Below, piece after piece: positions 1-6,636 of a stretch of DNA of 9,664 bases. The first letter of the stretch is position 1. Each line of letters begins with the position of its first letter. The notes below the pieces were generated by a model, which saw nothing but the letters and a program-made list of their open reading frames with translations, did no database searches and was not told where the DNA came from. Position numbers and translations under genes: made by a program. The DNA is from Frankiales bacterium (GTDB lineage Bacteria; Actinomycetota; Actinomycetes; Mycobacteriales; SCTD01), in assembly GCA_025464795.1 (NCBI GenBank), contig JAODNB010000125.1, forward strand, positions 1 through 9,664, in the 5' to 3' direction.

Positions 1-1149
1 AAGTACCTCAACACCTCCGAGACGCCGATCTACAAGAAGAGCTCGGTGCTGTACGGGCTGGACGTCGCCAAGAAGGAGATCGCCCGGCGCAGGCAGGCCG
101 TCGTCGTCGAGGGCTACACCGACGTGATGGCCTGTCACCTCGCCGGTGTGCCCACCGCCGTCGCCACCTGCGGCACGGCGTTCGGCTCCGACCACATCAC
201 GGTGATCCGCCGGTTGCTCATGGACCAGGACGAGATGCGCGGCGAGGTGATCTTCACCTTCGACGGCGACAGCGCCGGGCAGAAGGCGGCGCTCAAGGCG
301 TTCGGCGACGAGCAGAAGTTCGTGACCCAGACGTTCATCGCCGTCAGCCCCGGCGGCATGGACCCCTGCGAGCTCCGCCTCGCCAAGGGCGACGCTGCCG
401 TCAGCGACATGGTCGCGAGTCGCGTCCCGCTGGTCGAGTTCGCCATCAAGGCGGGCCTCGCCCGCTTCGACCTCGAGTCGGCGGAGGGCCGGGTCCAGGC
501 CCTGACCCATGCCGCGCCGCTCGTCGCGAGGATCAAGGACCGCGCGCTCCGGCCGGAGTACGCCCGTCGTCTCGCCGGCTGGCTCGGCATGGAGGTCGAG
601 GCCGTCGCGGCCCGGGTCCAGGAGGCCGGCGGCACGCCGGTCCAGCAGGGTCGGCGGCAGGTCGCCGAGCGGCCCAGCGTCGACGCCGCGCAGCTGAAGC
701 TCGAGCGGGAGGTGCTGAAGCTCGCCGTCCAGGAGCCGGCCGCCGTCAGCCCCGTCTTCGACACCCTCGACGACGACGCCTTCCTCGACGAGGGCAACAA
801 GCAGGTGCACGAGGCCATCCGCAAAGCAGGCGGGACGGACACGGCCATCAGCGAGATCTGGATGGCGGCGGTCCTGGACGCTGCTCAGGACGATGCGGTC
901 CGCGGCTACCTCATGACCCTCGCCGTCGAGGCTCCGCTGACGGACTGGGAGTACCCGCGCTACGCCCGTACTTCCCTGACACAGCTGAGGATCCACGCGA
1001 TCACACGTCGGTCTGTCGAGCTCAAGGGCAAGCTCCAGCGCATCAACCCGGTCGAGGAGGTCGAGCTCTACAACCGCACGTTCGGGCAGCTCATGCAGCT
1101 CGAGGTGGAGATCCGCCGGCTGCGCGACGAGAACATCGACCAGCTGTGA
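1..1149 (+). CDS. dnaG: DNA primase DnaG, 3' part (5' end outside window)
   Basis: DnaG makes the RNA primers for replication and docks on the replicative helicase DnaB. The reading frame is open from base 1 and gives 382 residues before TGA. It opens inside the RNA-polymerase core with KYLNTSETPIY, a DnaG signature that lies well inside the family protein, so the N-terminal zinc-binding domain and part of the catalytic core are missing. The TOPRIM motifs are intact: VVVEGYTDV with its glutamate at fragment residue 37, and FDGDSAG with metal-binding aspartates at about 88 and 90. The last 170 residues or so are helical and rich in Arg and Glu, as expected for the helicase-binding C-terminal domain. 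The gene overlaps the next one by GTGA, which suggests translational coupling. A GTG at 46 lies in the same frame but is internal, not the start. Identification is secure; only the 5' boundary is unknown. Confidence 0.97.
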   Translation, partial: KYLNTSETPIYKKSSVLYGLDVAKKEIARRRQAVVVEGYTDVMACHLAGVPTAVATCGTAFGSDHITVIRRLLMDQDEMRGEVIFTFDGDSAGQKAALKAFGDEQKFVTQTFIAVSPGGMDPCELRLAKGDAAVSDMVASRVPLVEFAIKAGLARFDLESAEGRVQALTHAAPLVARIKDRALRPEYARRLAGWLGMEVEAVAARVQEAGGTPVQQGRRQVAERPSVDAAQLKLEREVLKLAVQEPAAVSPVFDTLDDDAFLDEGNKQVHEAIRKAGGTDTAISEIWMAAVLDAAQDDAVRGYLMTLAVEAPLTDWEYPRYARTSLTQLRIHAITRRSVELKGKLQRINPVEEVELYNRTFGQLMQLEVEIRRLRDENIDQL

Positions 1150-1610
1150 AGGTCCCTCAGCTGGTGAAGGACCTGAAGACCCCCGAGCGGAGACTCGCCT
1201 GGGGGCTGACCACGGACGGCGTGCCGCTCGTGGCCACCCCGTCGGCGCTGCACACCCCTGATGCCGAGCTGCGGTGGACCGACGTCGAGCGGGTCTCCTG
1301 GAAGCCGCCCCTCCTGGTGCTGACCGAGGTGAGCGAGCTCGAAGGAGCCGGGACCCAGCACCGGTGGGAGCTGGCCGAGGACAACCGGCTCGCCGAGGCC
1401 ATCCGCGCCCGCGTCACCTCCAGCATCGGCTGGTCGGAGCGTCGCGGCCTTCTCCCGAGTGGCCACGTCCGTCTCGTCGGACGCCGTACGCCGGATCGGG
1501 ATGTCCTGGACTGGCAGATGGTGTTCGAGACCGGTACCGATCCGTACGACACCGAGCTGCGGGCTCAGGCCGAGCGGATGGTGGAGGCGCTCCGTCGCAC
1601 GATTGGCTAG
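1146..1610 (+). CDS. conserved hypothetical protein downstream of dnaG
   Basis: This 154-residue protein has no name that I recognise. It starts at a GTG sharing four bases (GTGA) with the dnaG stop codon, so it is probably translated by ribosomes finishing dnaG. It has no signal peptide, membrane segment or cysteine, so it should be cytosolic. The first 75 residues alternate short hydrophobic strands with turns (WGLTTDGVPLVATPSALHT, then WTDVERVSW and PPLLVLTEV). That rhythm recalls small PH-like beta-barrel proteins of actinobacteria in which a 'WxxVERxxW' strand follows a 'VATPxxL' strand; this is an impression of fold and not a family assignment. Residues 80-95 and the C-terminus (about 133-152, AQAERMVEALRRTIG) look helical. 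Base composition matches its neighbours. I am confident it is a real gene; its function is unknown. Confidence 0.8.
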   Translation: MKVPQLVKDLKTPERRLAWGLTTDGVPLVATPSALHTPDAELRWTDVERVSWKPPLLVLTEVSELEGAGTQHRWELAEDNRLAEAIRARVTSSIGWSERRGLLPSGHVRLVGRRTPDRDVLDWQMVFETGTDPYDTELRAQAERMVEALRRTIG

Positions 1611-1631
1611 CGTCGTGATCACCACCCGATC

Positions 1632-1637
1632 AAGGAG
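1632..1637 (+). promoter_or_regulatory. Shine-Dalgarno that fixes the SPFH gene start
   Basis: AAGGAG sits 7 nt before the GTG at 1645. The same frame is open upstream to about 1459, overlapping the previous gene, so this site decides the start. The protein that results begins MGLLDKIKGEFIDI, the usual N-terminus of YdjI-type SPFH proteins. A TAGCGT hexamer at 1608-1613 could be a -10 element for the cassette, but I see no matching -35. Confidence 0.75.
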
Positions 1638-1644
1638 CTGTGCC

Positions 1645-2748
1645 GTGGGGTTGCTGGACAAGATCAAGGGCGAGTTCATCGACATCGTCGAGTGGACTGA
1701 TGACACCAGAGACACGATCGTGTGGCGCTTTCCCCGGCACGACAACGAGATCAAGAACGGTGCGCAGCTGGTCGTCCGCGAGGGCCAGGTGGCGATCTTC
1801 GTCAACGAGGGCACCATCGCTGACGTGTTCAGCCCAGGCACGGTGAGCCTGGAGACGAAGAACCTGCCGATCCTCACGACGCTGAAGGGCTGGAAGTACG
1901 GCTTCAACAGCCCCTTCAAGGCCGAGGTCTACTTCATCAGCACCCGGCAGTTCACCGACCAGAAGTGGGGCACCCAGAACCCCGCGATGATGCGCGACCC
2001 GGAGTTCGGGATGGTCCGGGTCCGCGCGTTCGGCACCTACAGCTTCAAGGCCGACGACCCGGCCGTCCTGCTGCGCGAGCTGGTCGGCACCGACCCCGCC
2101 TTCAAGACCGACGAGGTCGACGAGTTCATCCGCCAGTCCGTCGTGTCCCGCGTCGTCACGGCGCTCGCCACGTCTGGTGTCGCTGTCCTCGACCTTGCCG
2201 CCCACCAGAACGACATCGCCGACAAGCTCGCGCCCATCATCAGCGAGGACCTCAAGCACCTCGGCCTGACGCTGCCGCGCTTCATCATCGAGAACGTCAG
2301 CCTTCCGGCCGAGGTCGAGGCGATGATGGACAAGCGCACCCAGGTCGGGGTGATGCACGGGGCGCTGGACGAGTTCACGAAGCTGCAGGCGGCCGAGGCG
2401 ATCGGGGACGCCGCCAAGAACCCCGGGGGTCTTGCGGGAGCCGGTGTCGGGATCGGAGCCGGCGCGGCGCTCGGAGCCCAGCTCGCGAACGCGCTCCAGC
2501 CGACCGCCGTGCAGGCCCCTGCGCAGACGGCTCCGGCGGTCGCGCCCCCGCCGCTGCCCGGCACGACGCAGTGGTACGTCGGGGAGAACGGCGCGCAGGT
2601 CGGTCCGCTGTCCCCCGCAGAGGTCACCGGACGCGCGGGCATCACGCCGGACACGCTCGTCTGGAAGGCCGGCATGGCGGAGTGGACGAGGCTCGGCGAC
2701 GTTCCCGAGCTGGCCGGTCCCACGCCGCCTCCCTTGCCTGGCTCGTGA
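1645..2748 (+). CDS. YdjI-type SPFH/band-7 protein with C-terminal GYF_2 domain
   Basis: This is a 367-residue SPFH protein of the family often labelled 'virion core protein-like', to which Bacillus subtilis YdjI belongs. Residues 1-95 hold the characteristic MGLLDKIKGEFIDI, VWRFPRHDNEIKNGA, FVNEG and TLKGWKYGFNSPF segments. The SPFH core continues to about 230 (FTDQKWGTQNP, RAFGTYSFK, IIENVSLPAEVE). A Gly/Ala-rich stretch (259-283) and a Pro/Ala linker (284-306) lead to a GYF_2/DUF4339 domain at 308-356 (QWYVGENGAQVGPLSPAEV, ending LVWKAGMAEWTRLGD). There is no transmembrane helix or signal peptide, so membrane association would be peripheral or through a partner. In B. subtilis, YdjI works with YdjG, YdjH and PspA at the membrane; a similar envelope-stress role here is inference. 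PPPLPG occurs at 301-306 and again at 361-366, next to the C-terminus. The stop overlaps the next gene's start as GTGA. Confidence 0.92.
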   Translation: MGLLDKIKGEFIDIVEWTDDTRDTIVWRFPRHDNEIKNGAQLVVREGQVAIFVNEGTIADVFSPGTVSLETKNLPILTTLKGWKYGFNSPFKAEVYFISTRQFTDQKWGTQNPAMMRDPEFGMVRVRAFGTYSFKADDPAVLLRELVGTDPAFKTDEVDEFIRQSVVSRVVTALATSGVAVLDLAAHQNDIADKLAPIISEDLKHLGLTLPRFIIENVSLPAEVEAMMDKRTQVGVMHGALDEFTKLQAAEAIGDAAKNPGGLAGAGVGIGAGAALGAQLANALQPTAVQAPAQTAPAVAPPPLPGTTQWYVGENGAQVGPLSPAEVTGRAGITPDTLVWKAGMAEWTRLGDVPELAGPTPPPLPGS

Positions 2749-3845
2749 CAACGCCACCACCCCTGCCCAAGCCTGGATCGCACCAGTACGCCTGCCCGAG
2801 CTGCGGCGCGGCCCTGGAGTTCCAGCCCGGTACGGCTGGGCTGTCGTGCCCGTACTGCAAGGCCAGTCTCGACATCACCGCCCCCGAGGCGGGCAGCACG
2901 AAGCTCGACTACATGTCGTATGCCGCGCTGTCACATGTTCCGGCGGTCCAGCTCCCCGCGTGTGAGGTCGTCTGCGTCAACTGCGGAAGCTCCCAGCAGA
3001 TGTCGGTCGTGGCGGGACGCTGCCAGAGCTGCAAGGGACCCATCGTCGTCACCGACGACTGCGGAGGGGAGCTGAAGGCGCCCGACGGGATCGTGCCCTT
3101 CGTCGTCACGAAGGCGCAGGCGGGCGAGCACTTCAAGAAGTGGGCGACCACCCGGTGGTTCGCGCCGACGGCGTTGAAGAAGGTGGTGCGCACCGAGTCG
3201 ATGCGCGGCGCCTACCTCCCGCACTGGGGCTTCGACGACGCGACGACCACCGACTACACCGGACAGCGCGGCGAGCACTACTACACGACGGAGACCTACA
3301 CCGAGAACGGCCAGACGCGCACCCGACAGGTCCAGCACACGGCCTGGTACCCGGCGTCCGGTCGGGTGTCGCGGGACTTCGTCGACGTGCTGTCGCCGGG
3401 GGTCACCGAGCCCGACCACGAGATGCTCGAGAAGCTCGGACCGTGGTCGACCGCGAACGCGACCGGCTACCAGTCCGAGTTCCTCGCAGGCACGGACGCG
3501 CCGCGCTACTCCGTCGATGCCGCTGACGGTTTCGGGTACGCGAAGCAGGTCATGGCGGGCGTCATCGAGGACGACTGCCGCCAGGACATCGGTGGCGACG
3601 AGCAGCGCGTCGGCTCGATGACGACCTCCGACAGCGACGTGCTGTTCCGGCTCCTGCTGCTGCCGCTGTGGCTCGCGACCTACGTGTTCGCCGGGGAGCT
3701 GTTCCAGGTCTACGTGAACGCCAACACCGGCAAGGTGATCGGTCAGCGGCCCTACAGCTGGATCAAGATCACGGCCGCCGTGATCGTCGGCCTGATCGTC
3801 GCGGGCGTCGTGTTCTACCTGTACAGGAACGGCCATCAGAGCTGA
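2745..3845 (+). CDS. YdjG-like double zinc-ribbon membrane protein
   Basis: This 366-residue protein starts at a GTG inside the GTGA overlap with the SPFH gene, so the two are almost certainly co-translated. Two zinc ribbons are visible. The first uses Cys17, 20, 35 and 38 (YACPSCG and CPYCK) and the second Cys77, 80, 93 and 96 (CVNCG and CQSCK). A soluble middle domain rich in aromatic and acidic residues follows (WFAPTALKKV, YLPHWGFDD, TAWYPASGRVSRDF). The C-terminus has two hydrophobic helices at about 301-319 and 340-360, separated by a short loop containing NANTGKVIGQRPYSW. That hairpin and loop are typical of B. subtilis YdjG-like proteins, sometimes mislabelled as primosomal or replication proteins. 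Ribbons and most of the chain should face the cytosol, with the protein anchoring the SPFH partner to the membrane. The N-terminus reads TTPPPLPKPGS, echoing the PPPLP motifs of the SPFH protein. The biochemical role is unknown. Confidence 0.88.
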   Translation: MTTPPPLPKPGSHQYACPSCGAALEFQPGTAGLSCPYCKASLDITAPEAGSTKLDYMSYAALSHVPAVQLPACEVVCVNCGSSQQMSVVAGRCQSCKGPIVVTDDCGGELKAPDGIVPFVVTKAQAGEHFKKWATTRWFAPTALKKVVRTESMRGAYLPHWGFDDATTTDYTGQRGEHYYTTETYTENGQTRTRQVQHTAWYPASGRVSRDFVDVLSPGVTEPDHEMLEKLGPWSTANATGYQSEFLAGTDAPRYSVDAADGFGYAKQVMAGVIEDDCRQDIGGDEQRVGSMTTSDSDVLFRLLLLPLWLATYVFAGELFQVYVNANTGKVIGQRPYSWIKITAAVIVGLIVAGVVFYLYRNGHQS

Positions 3846-3858
3846 CCCCCAGCGCGTC

Positions 3859-4722
3859 GTGGCAGTGGTGGGCCCGACTGCCGCCGGCAAGTCCGCCCTC
3901 GGCGTCGGGCTGGCGCAGGCGCTGCAGGGGGACGTCGTCAACGCCGACTCGATGCAGCTCTACCGCGGCATGGACATCGGTACGGCCAAGCTGACCGAGG
4001 CGGAGCAGCAGGGCGTGCCGCACCACCTGCTGAGCGTGTGGGACGTGCGTCGGACCGCGACGGCGGCGGACTACCAGGTCCTGTGCCGGGAGACGCTCGA
4101 GAGGCTCCCGACGCCGATCGTGGTGGGCGGGTCAGGCCTCTACGTGCGGGCAGCGCTGGACGTCCTGGAGTTCCCCGGCACCGACCCGGCCCTGCGCAGG
4201 GACCTCGAGGACGCGCTGGCCGAGCACGGGCCGGGGCCGCTCCACGCGCGACTGCAGTCCCTGGACGCCGAGGCGGCGCAGCGGATGGAGCCGAGCAACG
4301 GCAGGCGCATCGTGAGGGCGCTCGAGGTGGTCCTGCTGACGGGCAGCATGCCGGGGGAGATGACCTCGTACGAGATGCACGTCCCCACCGTCTACCTCGG
4401 GGTGGACCGGGACGACCTGGCGGAGCGCGTCGAGCAGCGGGTGCACCGGATGTGGGACCTGGGGCTGCTCGAGGAGGTCGCGGGCCTGGACGGCCTGCGG
4501 GAGGGCGTCACCGCCAGCAGGGCTCTCGGGTACGCCCAAGCGCTGCGGCAGCTCGACGGCGAGATCGACGAGGCCACGGCCAAGGCGCTGACGGTGTCGG
4601 CCACGCGGAGGTTCGTGAAGCGCCAGCGTGCGTGGTTCCGGCGCGACCCGCGGGTGCACTGGTTGGACAGCAGCGGAGACCTGCTGGACCAGGCGCTCAC
4701 CCGGCTGACCCAGGCTGACTAG
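3859..4722 (+). CDS. miaA: tRNA dimethylallyltransferase MiaA
   Basis: MiaA transfers a dimethylallyl group to N6 of adenosine 37 in tRNAs reading codons that begin with U; MiaB then methylthiolates the product. The 287-residue protein carries the P-loop-like GPTAAGKS at 5-12, the DSMQLYRGMDIGTAK substrate block (Asp30, Gln33), VPHHLLSVWDV, and VVGGSGLYVRA. The tail includes SRALGYAQAL and a basic FVKRQRAWFRRDPR segment that contacts tRNA in the family. Length is close to the usual 300 or so. The GTG at 3859 gives the expected start just before GPTA, 13 nt after the zinc-ribbon gene. No good SD precedes it, so translation probably relies on coupling from upstream; no ATG, GTG or TTG in this frame is visible for about 60 nt upstream. 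No miaB is visible in the window. Confidence 0.96.
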   Translation: MAVVGPTAAGKSALGVGLAQALQGDVVNADSMQLYRGMDIGTAKLTEAEQQGVPHHLLSVWDVRRTATAADYQVLCRETLERLPTPIVVGGSGLYVRAALDVLEFPGTDPALRRDLEDALAEHGPGPLHARLQSLDAEAAQRMEPSNGRRIVRALEVVLLTGSMPGEMTSYEMHVPTVYLGVDRDDLAERVEQRVHRMWDLGLLEEVAGLDGLREGVTASRALGYAQALRQLDGEIDEATAKALTVSATRRFVKRQRAWFRRDPRVHWLDSSGDLLDQALTRLTQAD

Positions 4723-4781
4723 GGGCAGACCACCCGCGTTCGCTATGCCGCAGAACGGACACATCGGTCGACTATGGACCC

Positions 4782-5630
4782 ATGGTCACCACCGCAGTCG
4801 ACATCGCCTCTCTTCACCGCGCGACCTCCGACGGGTCGCTGGAGCTCATGTACCAGCCCGAGATCGACCTCGACAGCGGCGCGATCGTCGCGATGGAGGG
4901 GCTGCTGCGCTGGCACCACGGTGAGCTCGGTGTGCTGGGTCCGGGCGACTTCCTTGACCTGGCGGTCCGCTCGGGCGAGATCTCGCCGATCGGCGAGTGG
5001 GTGCTCCGGACGGGAGCTGCCGAGGCCAAGTCGTGGACCAGCCTGCGCGGTCCGGCCCGTCAGCTCTGGCTCAACATCAGCGCCGAGCAGCTGCGCGCCG
5101 CCGGGTTCGCCGAGCTCGTCGCCGGCGTCGTAGAGGAGTTCCAGCTTCCGAGGGGCGCCCTCGGCCTCGAGGTCACCGAGCGCACCATCCTCGACCTCGG
5201 TCGCGACGCAGCGGCTTTCCTGGTCGCCCTGCGTGGAGCCGGCGTGAGCCTCGCCGTCGACGACTTCTCGAGCTACTACGCCACGCTCGGCGCCATCGAG
5301 GCGCTTCCGGTCGACGCCGTGAAGCTGGGCCACCGTTACGTCCGCGGCGTCGGTGAGGACGACAACGACGACTCGTTCGTCGCGACGGTCATCGCGCGAG
5401 CCCACGACCGGGGGCTCTACGTCGTCGCCGAGGGCGTCGAGACCTGGGCCGAGTCGGCTCGGCTCACCGAGCTCGGGTGTGACCGCGCCCACGGCTGGCT
5501 GTTCGCCTCCGCGCAGCGCGCCGACAAGGCCCGCTGGCTCCTCACGCAGGGCACCGGCTGGCGCGGCGGGATCGTCTCGCCCGAGGTCCAGGCGATCCCC
5601 TACCCGAACCAGCGGATCTCCTCCTCCTGA
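4782..5630 (+). CDS. stand-alone EAL-domain protein (c-di-GMP phosphodiesterase-like, altered active site)
   Basis: EAL domains hydrolyse cyclic di-GMP to pGpG, or bind it when degenerate. The 282 residues are one EAL domain with no GGDEF, PAS or membrane segment. Visible landmarks are YQPEIDL (24-30), EGLLRW replacing EALLRW (Glu39), LNIS (Asn98), LEVTER (Glu130, Glu133), VDDF (Asp160, Asp161), VKL (Lys181) and AEGVET (Glu217). So most metal and catalytic positions are present. However, the usual DDFGTGYSSL reads DDFSSYYATL, the usual KIDxxFV reads KLGHRYV, and the GCDxxQGYLF motif reads GCDRAHGWLF, with the catalytic-region glutamine replaced by His237. Activity is therefore uncertain, and a c-di-GMP sensor or weak enzyme is possible. 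The gene follows miaA by 59 nt with no clear SD. A poor -10-like GACTAT ends 6 nt before the ATG, so leaderless expression is possible but weakly supported. Confidence 0.9.
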   Translation: MVTTAVDIASLHRATSDGSLELMYQPEIDLDSGAIVAMEGLLRWHHGELGVLGPGDFLDLAVRSGEISPIGEWVLRTGAAEAKSWTSLRGPARQLWLNISAEQLRAAGFAELVAGVVEEFQLPRGALGLEVTERTILDLGRDAAAFLVALRGAGVSLAVDDFSSYYATLGAIEALPVDAVKLGHRYVRGVGEDDNDDSFVATVIARAHDRGLYVVAEGVETWAESARLTELGCDRAHGWLFASAQRADKARWLLTQGTGWRGGIVSPEVQAIPYPNQRISSS

Positions 5631-5654
5631 CGCAGCTGCGGGGAGACCTAGCCT
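5627..5654 (+). promoter_or_regulatory. putative leaderless promoter of paralogue A
   Basis: A -10 hexamer TAGCCT (5649-5654, matching TANNNT) lies 6 nt before the GTG at 5661. It is preceded at 16-nt spacing by CTGACG (5627-5632), which keeps the TGAC core of TTGACA and overlaps the EAL gene's stop codon. With transcription starting about 7 nt past the -10, the mRNA would begin at the start codon. No SD is present between them, which fits leaderless translation. Confidence 0.55.
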
Positions 5655-5660
5655 CGGGGT

Positions 5661-6620
5661 GTGCCTGAGCCCGCTCCGCTGATCACGATCACGGACCCGC
5701 TTCACCCTGCCGCCGTTCGCGACGTCGTCGCCGGAGCTCCCGCTCCGCGGTGGACGTGGCCGGTCCGGGCCCTGGCGATCGCCGTGGTGCTGCTGCTGGT
5801 CGTCGGCGGGGCTGCGGCGAAGGACCTGCGGGCCCGGCGGCAGTTGCAGCAACGGGCGAACCGCATCTCCGTGGTCGCGCGCGTCGACCTCAGCTCGCCG
5901 GCCCGGCTCAGCGCCGTCGACCGGATCACCATCAGCCTTGCGCTCAAGGCGAGCGACACGGCCGACCTGCGCCACATCAGCGCCCCGAGCGGCTGGCTGC
6001 CGGTGGGCGGGCAGGACCTTCCGCTGACCCGTGACTCCGAGGTCCCGCTGGAGCTGGAGCACGTGATCGACTGCCGCACGCCGGTCGTCGCCCCCACCAG
6101 CGTGCGGGGGGCGCTGAGGGTCGCCGGCGTCAGGCAACGGGAGGTCGTGGTGGATCTCAGCTCGATCCCGGCCACGACACAGGTGCAGGACTTCGCGTGC
6201 GGCGACCTCGACGGGATCGACGCACTGCGCATGGTCGGCTCGCAGGTCCTGCGTTCCGACGGCCGGAGCACGGTGACGGCGCAGCTGTCCAACATCAGCA
6301 CCCGCGACCTGACGGTCGGCCGGGTGAGCTTCTCCGGCTTCAGCTTCCGGCCCAGCCGGCCGCTTCCCCTCCGACTCCCCGGCAGGGCACCAGGCCTGCT
6401 CGTGGAGGAGGAGGTGCCGACCCGGGCGCTGGTCCTCGACGCCGTCGTCTCGAGCTGCGCACCCGCACGGGCGGCTCTCGACAGGGCCGCTCAGAGCGGC
6501 TTCCCGGACGTGCTGACCTTCTTCGGGACCAGCCGTGGTCGCCCGTTCGCCGTCGACCGCAGGGTCGCGGGGGTCGAGGCCTACCTCGAGGCCGAGTGGC
6601 GCAGCACCTGCGGCGGCTGA
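5661..6620 (+). CDS. membrane-anchored four-cysteine protein, paralogue A
   Basis: This is a 319-residue protein of no family that I can name. A short N-terminal tail containing ITITDP (8-13) precedes one hydrophobic helix at about 35-53 (VRALAIAVVLLLVVGGAAA). Basic residues follow it, and the rest is a large, strand-rich domain. The most likely topology is single-pass, with either a cytosolic tail and an extracytoplasmic domain or the reverse, because basic residues occur on both sides. The domain contains only four cysteines (138, 180, 266, 317), the last three residues from the end, which suggests two disulphides outside the cell. Two beta-sandwich-like halves seem present (about 70-180 and 200-310), the second with TVTAQLSNISTRDLTVGRVSF. 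The start GTG is set by a -10 at 6-nt spacing; there is no SD. The minus-strand gene at 8137-9141 is its paralogue, with matching cysteine spacing. Confidence 0.82.
   Translation: MPEPAPLITITDPLHPAAVRDVVAGAPAPRWTWPVRALAIAVVLLLVVGGAAAKDLRARRQLQQRANRISVVARVDLSSPARLSAVDRITISLALKASDTADLRHISAPSGWLPVGGQDLPLTRDSEVPLELEHVIDCRTPVVAPTSVRGALRVAGVRQREVVVDLSSIPATTQVQDFACGDLDGIDALRMVGSQVLRSDGRSTVTAQLSNISTRDLTVGRVSFSGFSFRPSRPLPLRLPGRAPGLLVEEEVPTRALVLDAVVSSCAPARAALDRAAQSGFPDVLTFFGTSRGRPFAVDRRVAGVEAYLEAEWRSTCGG
5681..5699 (+). repeat. 19-bp inverted repeat, copy 1 (in paralogue A)
   Basis: GATCACGATCACGGACCCG encodes ITITDP at the start of paralogue A. The same 19 bases occur on the opposite strand at 9094-9112, in the same position of paralogue B. 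The identity of every codon in the block points to recent common ancestry, gene conversion or selection on the nucleotides. Confidence 0.85.
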
Positions 6621-6624
6621 GCCG

Positions 6625-6630
6625 TACCCT
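6625..6630 (+). promoter_or_regulatory. putative leaderless -10 element for dapF
   Basis: TACCCT matches TANNNT and ends exactly 6 nt before the dapF GTG at 6637, the same layout as at 5649-5654. The 16-nt gap after paralogue A has no SD. I see no good -35 in the 3' end of the upstream gene, so this promoter is less certain; read-through from upstream remains possible. Confidence 0.45.
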
Positions 6631-6636
6631 CGTCCT

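Noticed and set aside
1615..1622. GTGATCAC palindrome before the SPFH gene as an operator
   Set aside because: An 8-bp palindrome is expected by chance at this scale, and there is no second site or known match.
1459..1644. Longer N-terminus for the SPFH protein from the ATG at 1459
   Set aside because: It would overlap the upstream gene by about 150 bp and add Arg/Ser-rich sequence absent from the family. A good SD and the family N-terminus both support 1645.
1965..2744. Upstream extension of the zinc-ribbon gene into the SPFH gene
   Set aside because: The extension is an Arg/Pro-rich shadow of the SPFH frame. The GTG at 2745 in the GTGA overlap, just before the zinc ribbon, is the sensible start.
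2745..3845. Reading the zinc-ribbon protein as a primosomal or replication factor because of its dnaG neighbourhood
   Set aside because: It has no helicase motifs. The two CxxC ribbons and C-terminal membrane hairpin match YdjG-like proteins, for which replication labels are legacy annotation.
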